Origin: an uncultured Bacilli bacterium
GTDB taxonomy: Bacteria > Bacillota_I > Bacilli_A > RF39 > UBA660
Assembly (NCBI GenBank): GCA_948497845.1
Contig: CAOOMX010000035.1
Location: 4,543-13,623 of the forward strand
Direction of reading: 5' to 3'
DNA length: 9,081 nucleotides
Both the position numbers and the translations under genes were made by a program. Shown one piece after another: positions 6,533 through 9,081 of this stretch (positions are counted from its first letter, which is position 1; the number at the start of each line of letters is the position of its first letter). The notes beneath the pieces were generated by a model, which was given only the letters and a program-made list of their open reading frames with translations, was not told the origin of the DNA and did not search any database.

Positions 6533-7128
6533 TTATTTTCTTGAAATTGTTTTTACAATCAAAGGTTCATAAATACTTGTATTAGCATTAATACTTTCAT
6601 CTACATCTATTTCATAATCTTTTACTACACAAGTAGCATTTTCATCATCAAAAACATCTTTAACATGTACAGCACCTAAAGATTCCATTGTTCTCCATGA
6701 AGCTGGATTATCTTTATCCGCATCCATTAAGACTGTCTTAATTCCATATTCTTGACATACTTTAAACCGAGATATAAATTTATTTTATTATAACCTTTTC
6801 TTCTTTCAGTAGGACGAATACTATAGCCAATATGCCCTCCCGACTTTTTTAATTTTTCATTTAAAGCCAAACGAATATTTATCATATCCACAATCCGTTT
6901 ATCATTTTCTCTTACAAGAAAATAAGTCCTTGCAGGAACTTTTTCTTCATTAGGAGTTCTAATATAATCCTCTTCTAATTTTTTCAACCAACATTCATAA
7001 TCATCTAAATATCTATATAATCCCCCAAAACCATTAATATTTGAATTATACGCATAAAATTCTTTTATATATGCCAAAGCCTCTTCTTTTCTATCTATAG
7101 TTGGCTCTTCAAAATAAAATCTTTCCAT
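6533..7128 (-). pseudogene. GNAT family N-acetyltransferase, broken by a one-base frameshift
   Basis: Two adjoining frames together make one acetyl-CoA-dependent acetyltransferase of about 198 residues. The first (7128-6727, ATG behind AAAAAGG) covers residues 1-123, with the acetyl-CoA strand and loop GGHIGYSIRPTERRKGYN at 97-114. It then runs into nonsense, YVKNMELRQS and a stop. The second frame continues the fold as VCQEYGIKTVLMDADKDNPA, followed by SWRTMESLGAVH, the classic C-terminal half with its DxxNxxS-type motif. Restoring one A in the TTTAAAG stretch (about 6761-6766) rejoins the frames. The ATG at 6727 is internal, not a real start. The break could be true gene loss or a sequencing error. 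The acceptor is unknown. It is the last gene of its operon, 17 bases after the ferredoxin-like gene. Confidence 0.85.
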
Positions 7129-7145
7129 AATAATTACCTTTTTCT

Positions 7146-7757
7146 CTATATAATATTATTTAAAATATCATGTATCTTAGATATTAATAAATCTTTATCA
7201 TCAAAAGAATAATAGCCATCTATATGTCCCAATAATTTATTATTCTTAAAAAGCAACAAAGTTGGCAACTCCTTAATTCCATATTTTTCAATTAACTTAT
7301 CGCTATTTACTTTAAAATATAAAGTATCTTTAGGTAAATCTTCAGTTAAATCTTTAATAGGAATAGATTTTAACAAACATTCTGCTTCTTCTTCATTATA
7401 TATTTCTACCAAAGTAATACAATCTTTTTTTATCTTTTCTTCAATTTCATCCAATTCTATTTTAAAAAACGCCGAAATAGAAGCTGAACCAAATCTATCA
7501 ACAAATAAATCTTTTATAGTTCTAGGATCATCATCGATTTCCTTTTGTACTCTCTGATAATCCTCATCCGTTTTAACAACACTAAAAGCTCCAATGGGAC
7601 ATTCCTTCTCGCAAAGGCCACAAGAAATACATTTATCATTATCTATTTCAATAGTTTCTTTTTCCTCATTCCAAGATAAAGCCTTCGTAGGACAAACAGC
7701 AATACCTCCACATTCTTTAGCATTATCACATATTTTAAAATTAACTAATACTGCCAT
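7146..7757 (-). CDS. Ferredoxin (4Fe-4S) fused to a thioredoxin-like domain lacking CxxC
   Basis: A 203-residue cytoplasmic protein. Residues 1-60 are a bacterial-type ferredoxin. The second cluster motif is complete, CISCGLCEKECP (Cys43, 46, 49, 53). The first is altered to Cys10-x5-Cys16-x5-Cys22-Pro instead of CxxCxxCxxxCP, so it lacks the normal spacing. After a charged linker (60-105), residues 110-203 look like a thioredoxin fold: LVEIYNEEEAE at the active-site position, then KYGIKELPTLLLFKNNKLLG with the cis-Pro loop, and a final helix. The CxxC pair is missing; only one Cys follows EEAE. The role is probably electron transfer or protein docking rather than disulfide exchange (inference). 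The start is ATG at 7757 with AAGGAG about seven bases upstream. It overlaps the methyltransferase gene by 17 bases, so the two are coupled. Confidence 0.85.
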   Translation of the reverse strand: MAVLVNFKICDNAKECGGIAVCPTKALSWNEEKETIEIDNDKCISCGLCEKECPIGAFSVVKTDEDYQRVQKEIDDDPRTIKDLFVDRFGSASISAFFKIELDEIEEKIKKDCITLVEIYNEEEAECLLKSIPIKDLTEDLPKDTLYFKVNSDKLIEKYGIKELPTLLLFKNNKLLGHIDGYYSFDDKDLLISKIHDILNNII

Positions 7758-8478
7758 TTTCTTCTCCTTTTTTATATACTTTAAACCCTATTTCTTCAGT
7801 TACATAAAGATCTTGCAACATACCAGCTTTTTCTAGAATAGAATCAATTTGTTTAATCATTTCCTCTTTTTCCTCATCATTTTGTGGAACCTTTATATCA
7901 GACCACCAGTCTAACATTTCGTTTTCTAAATCCTTTTGTGTTGCAAAAGTATCTTTATTAAAAGTTAAACCACTTTCTACTAGTACATAACCTTGTTCCT
8001 TCACAAAATCTGCAATTAAAGAATTTGATTGATAAATTCGGTCACTATGATTTTCATTAGGATTAAATACTTTAAACAATTCATTCGTAACTGCATTTTC
8101 TGTAGGTTCAACAAAAATAATACAATTACTAACACGAACCATCTCTTTTAAAATTCTTCTTTTTAATTCTAAATCAACACTATAAATATCTCCGCTCAAA
8201 TCAAATTCATGAAAACTTGTATTTAAAAGTACATCAAAGCTTTTATCCTCAAATTGCATTTTCTCTGCATCCATTATAAGTAATTCTACATTAGAACAAT
8301 TTGCTAAGTTTTCCTTTGCCATTTCTAAAAAGTCCATGGATAAATCAATACCTGTAACATGCTTAGCATATTTAGCCAACTCTTTAGTATACTTTCCATT
8401 AGAAAAGCCTTGTTCCAAAGCATTATCAACTTTCAAATATTTTTCTAATCTTTTCCACATTTCAGCAAAATTAATCAT
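7741..8478 (-). CDS. Class I SAM-dependent methyltransferase (substrate unknown)
   Basis: A 245-residue Rossmann-fold methyltransferase. Motif I is ALEQGFSNGKYTKEL (20-34), where E-x-G-x3-G replaces the common DxGxGxG. The acidic end of strand 2 is TGIDLS with Asp45. Motif II-like MDAEKMQFEDKSFDVLL covers the adenine-contact Asp-Ala and strand 4, and is followed by NTSFHEFDL. The C-terminal part has DWWSDIKVPQNDEEKEEM and no known targeting motif. The ATG at 8478 has AGAAGG nine bases upstream. It lies 36 bases after the cysteine desulfurase stop and overlaps the ferredoxin-like gene. That setting suggests a task in sulfur or redox metabolism, but it could act on a small molecule, tRNA or protein. 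No damage is seen. Confidence 0.87.
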   Translation of the reverse strand: MINFAEMWKRLEKYLKVDNALEQGFSNGKYTKELAKYAKHVTGIDLSMDFLEMAKENLANCSNVELLIMDAEKMQFEDKSFDVLLNTSFHEFDLSGDIYSVDLELKRRILKEMVRVSNCIIFVEPTENAVTNELFKVFNPNENHSDRIYQSNSLIADFVKEQGYVLVESGLTFNKDTFATQKDLENEMLDWWSDIKVPQNDEEKEEMIKQIDSILEKAGMLQDLYVTEEIGFKVYKKGEENGSIS

Positions 8479-8514
8479 AATAATTTACCTTCTTCTTTCT
8501 TTTTTATAATAATA

Positions 8515-9001
8515 TTATTTTTTCCTTAACTGTTTTATAACATTTATAAGCACTTTAATAAATCTATCAATTTCTTCTTTTGTATTATATTTACTTAAAC
8601 TAATCCTTATTGGACTATAATTATCTAAATCAGCTTTGCAAGCGACTAATACATGAGATGGTTCTGCTAATTTAGAATTACACGCTGAACCAGTTGAAAC
8701 AAATACACTGAAAGATTCTAACAATAACATTAATTCATCTGCTTTAACACCTTTAAAAGCTATACTTGTAGTATTTGCCAAACGCCTTTTCACATCTCCA
8801 TAAACTTTTACATCTTCAATTTCTTTTTTTATTTCACTTTCCAAATAATCACGCAAATTCTTAATTTCATTTACACTTTCATCATGCAATAAAAGTTCTG
8901 CTGCTTTACCAAGGCCTATGATATAAGGCACATTTTCTGTTCCACCACGATAGTCTTTTTCTTGATGACCAAATATAAGAGGGACAAAAGATATTAGTAC
9001 C
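8515..9001 (-). pseudogene. Cysteine desulfurase (NifS/IscS family), 3' part, cut off by an insertion sequence
   Basis: PLP enzyme that releases sulfur from cysteine for Fe-S clusters and thio-modifications. Only the C-terminal ~160 codons remain: PLIFGHQEKDYRGGTENV leading into PYIIGLGKAAELL, then the class I active-site loop STGSACNSKLAEPSHVL with the persulfide Cys, and RISLSKYNTKEEID near the end. The PLP-binding lysine and the N-terminal half are missing, replaced at 9002 by the end of an IS element. PLIFG-H lacks one Gly of the usual FGG, and GGTACTAATATC next to the IS reads GTNI only in a different frame from PLIFG. A small indel near the junction is therefore possible. A GTG at 8931 opens the rest of the frame but falls inside GTENVPYI and is not a start. 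First gene of its operon. Confidence 0.88.
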
Positions 9002-9081
9002 TGTCAAGTACTCACTAAATAAAAATATTAATTAATTTGAATATTTAAGACGATATTGAACAGGTGATAAATATCCAAGAT
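9002..9081 (-). mobile_element. End of an IS3-family-like insertion sequence
   Basis: The element ends at 9002 with TGTCAAGTACTCACTAAAT read inward on the plus strand, i.e. the 3' end of the minus strand is ...GTGAGTACTTGACA. This fits the TG...CA ends of IS3 elements and lies 29 bases past the transposase stop. It interrupts the cysteine desulfurase gene. The other end is outside the window, so the terminal repeat and the target duplication (probably 3-4 bp ending at 9001) cannot be confirmed. Confidence 0.85.
9032..9081 (-). CDS. IS3-family transposase OrfB, last 15 codons
   Basis: The frame reads LGYLSPVQYRLKYSN then TAA (9034-9032). This is the standard C-terminus of the IS3-family DDE integrase (compare the general form LGxxSPxEYR). 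The rest lies beyond the right edge, so the subgroup and the intactness of the catalytic triad cannot be judged. Confidence 0.85.
   Translation of the reverse strand, partial: LGYLSPVQYRLKYSN

Noticed and set aside
6533..6727. Separate 64-residue gene starting at ATG 6727
   Set aside because: Its sequence is the C-terminal half of the GNAT fold and joins the previous frame with one base restored; the ATG is an internal Met.
7594..7836. Plus-strand open frame of 80 codons
   Set aside because: It lies opposite the ferredoxin/methyltransferase junction, both well supported. Its product has low-complexity Phe/Ser/His composition and no ribosome site.
8515..8931. 138-residue protein starting at GTG 8931
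   Set aside because: The GTG is the Val of the conserved GTENVPYI motif of cysteine desulfurases; homology continues upstream to the IS junction.
1..9081. Mycoplasma/Spiroplasma origin with TGA read as Trp
   Set aside because: TGA ends the DUF4130 gene exactly at the ATGA overlap, Trp is coded by TGG throughout, and T-box control is typical of Bacillota.
1..9081. CRISPR array, tRNA or rRNA genes
   Set aside because: No regularly spaced repeats and no cloverleaf or rRNA-like sequence were seen; the T-box is the only structured RNA I can support.

Overview
The window is a very AT-rich stretch of an accessory-type bacterial chromosome. Almost every gene lies on the minus strand. The evidence points to a low-GC Bacillota (Firmicutes) organism: a T-box riboswitch, strong AGGAGG-type ribosome binding sites, sigma-A-like promoters with 16-17 bp spacers, and an archaeal-type aspartyl-tRNA synthetase of the sort found in clostridia and some Bacilli. 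TGA is used as a real stop codon (end of the gene at 4183), so the mycoplasma code does not apply. I cannot name a genus.

Layout, in the direction of transcription (right to left). (a) 9081-9002: the end of an IS3-like insertion sequence, with the last 15 codons of its transposase. It abuts and cuts off a cysteine desulfurase gene. (b) 9001-6533: a tight operon of the truncated cysteine desulfurase, a class I SAM methyltransferase, a ferredoxin fused to a thioredoxin-like domain, and a GNAT acetyltransferase broken by a one-base frameshift. It ends in a clear terminator at 6497-6524. (c) 6498-6138: a divergent zone with one weak plus-strand reading frame of unknown meaning, plus an 11-bp inverted repeat over the promoter of the next operon. 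(d) 6137-2633: three genes joined by 1-base and 4-base overlaps: a radical SAM protein of the putative DNA modification/repair family, its usual DUF4130 partner, and a divergent GroEL/Cpn60 chaperonin. (e) 2577-1903: a short-chain dehydrogenase with its own extended -10 promoter. (f) 1732-1196: a small P-loop kinase-like protein. (g) 1163-1: a promoter, a T-box leader with an aspartate (GAC) specifier, and the first 291 codons of aspS.

The most interesting unit is (d). The radical SAM/DUF4130 pair is a recognised but biochemically uncharacterised couple. Here it is translationally coupled to a GroEL-family protein that keeps the ATPase residues but has a diverged apical domain, no GGM tail and no groES beside it. 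This suggests, but does not prove, a dedicated chaperonin for the radical SAM complex or its substrate. Unit (b) looks like an operon in decay, with two of four genes broken by independent events.
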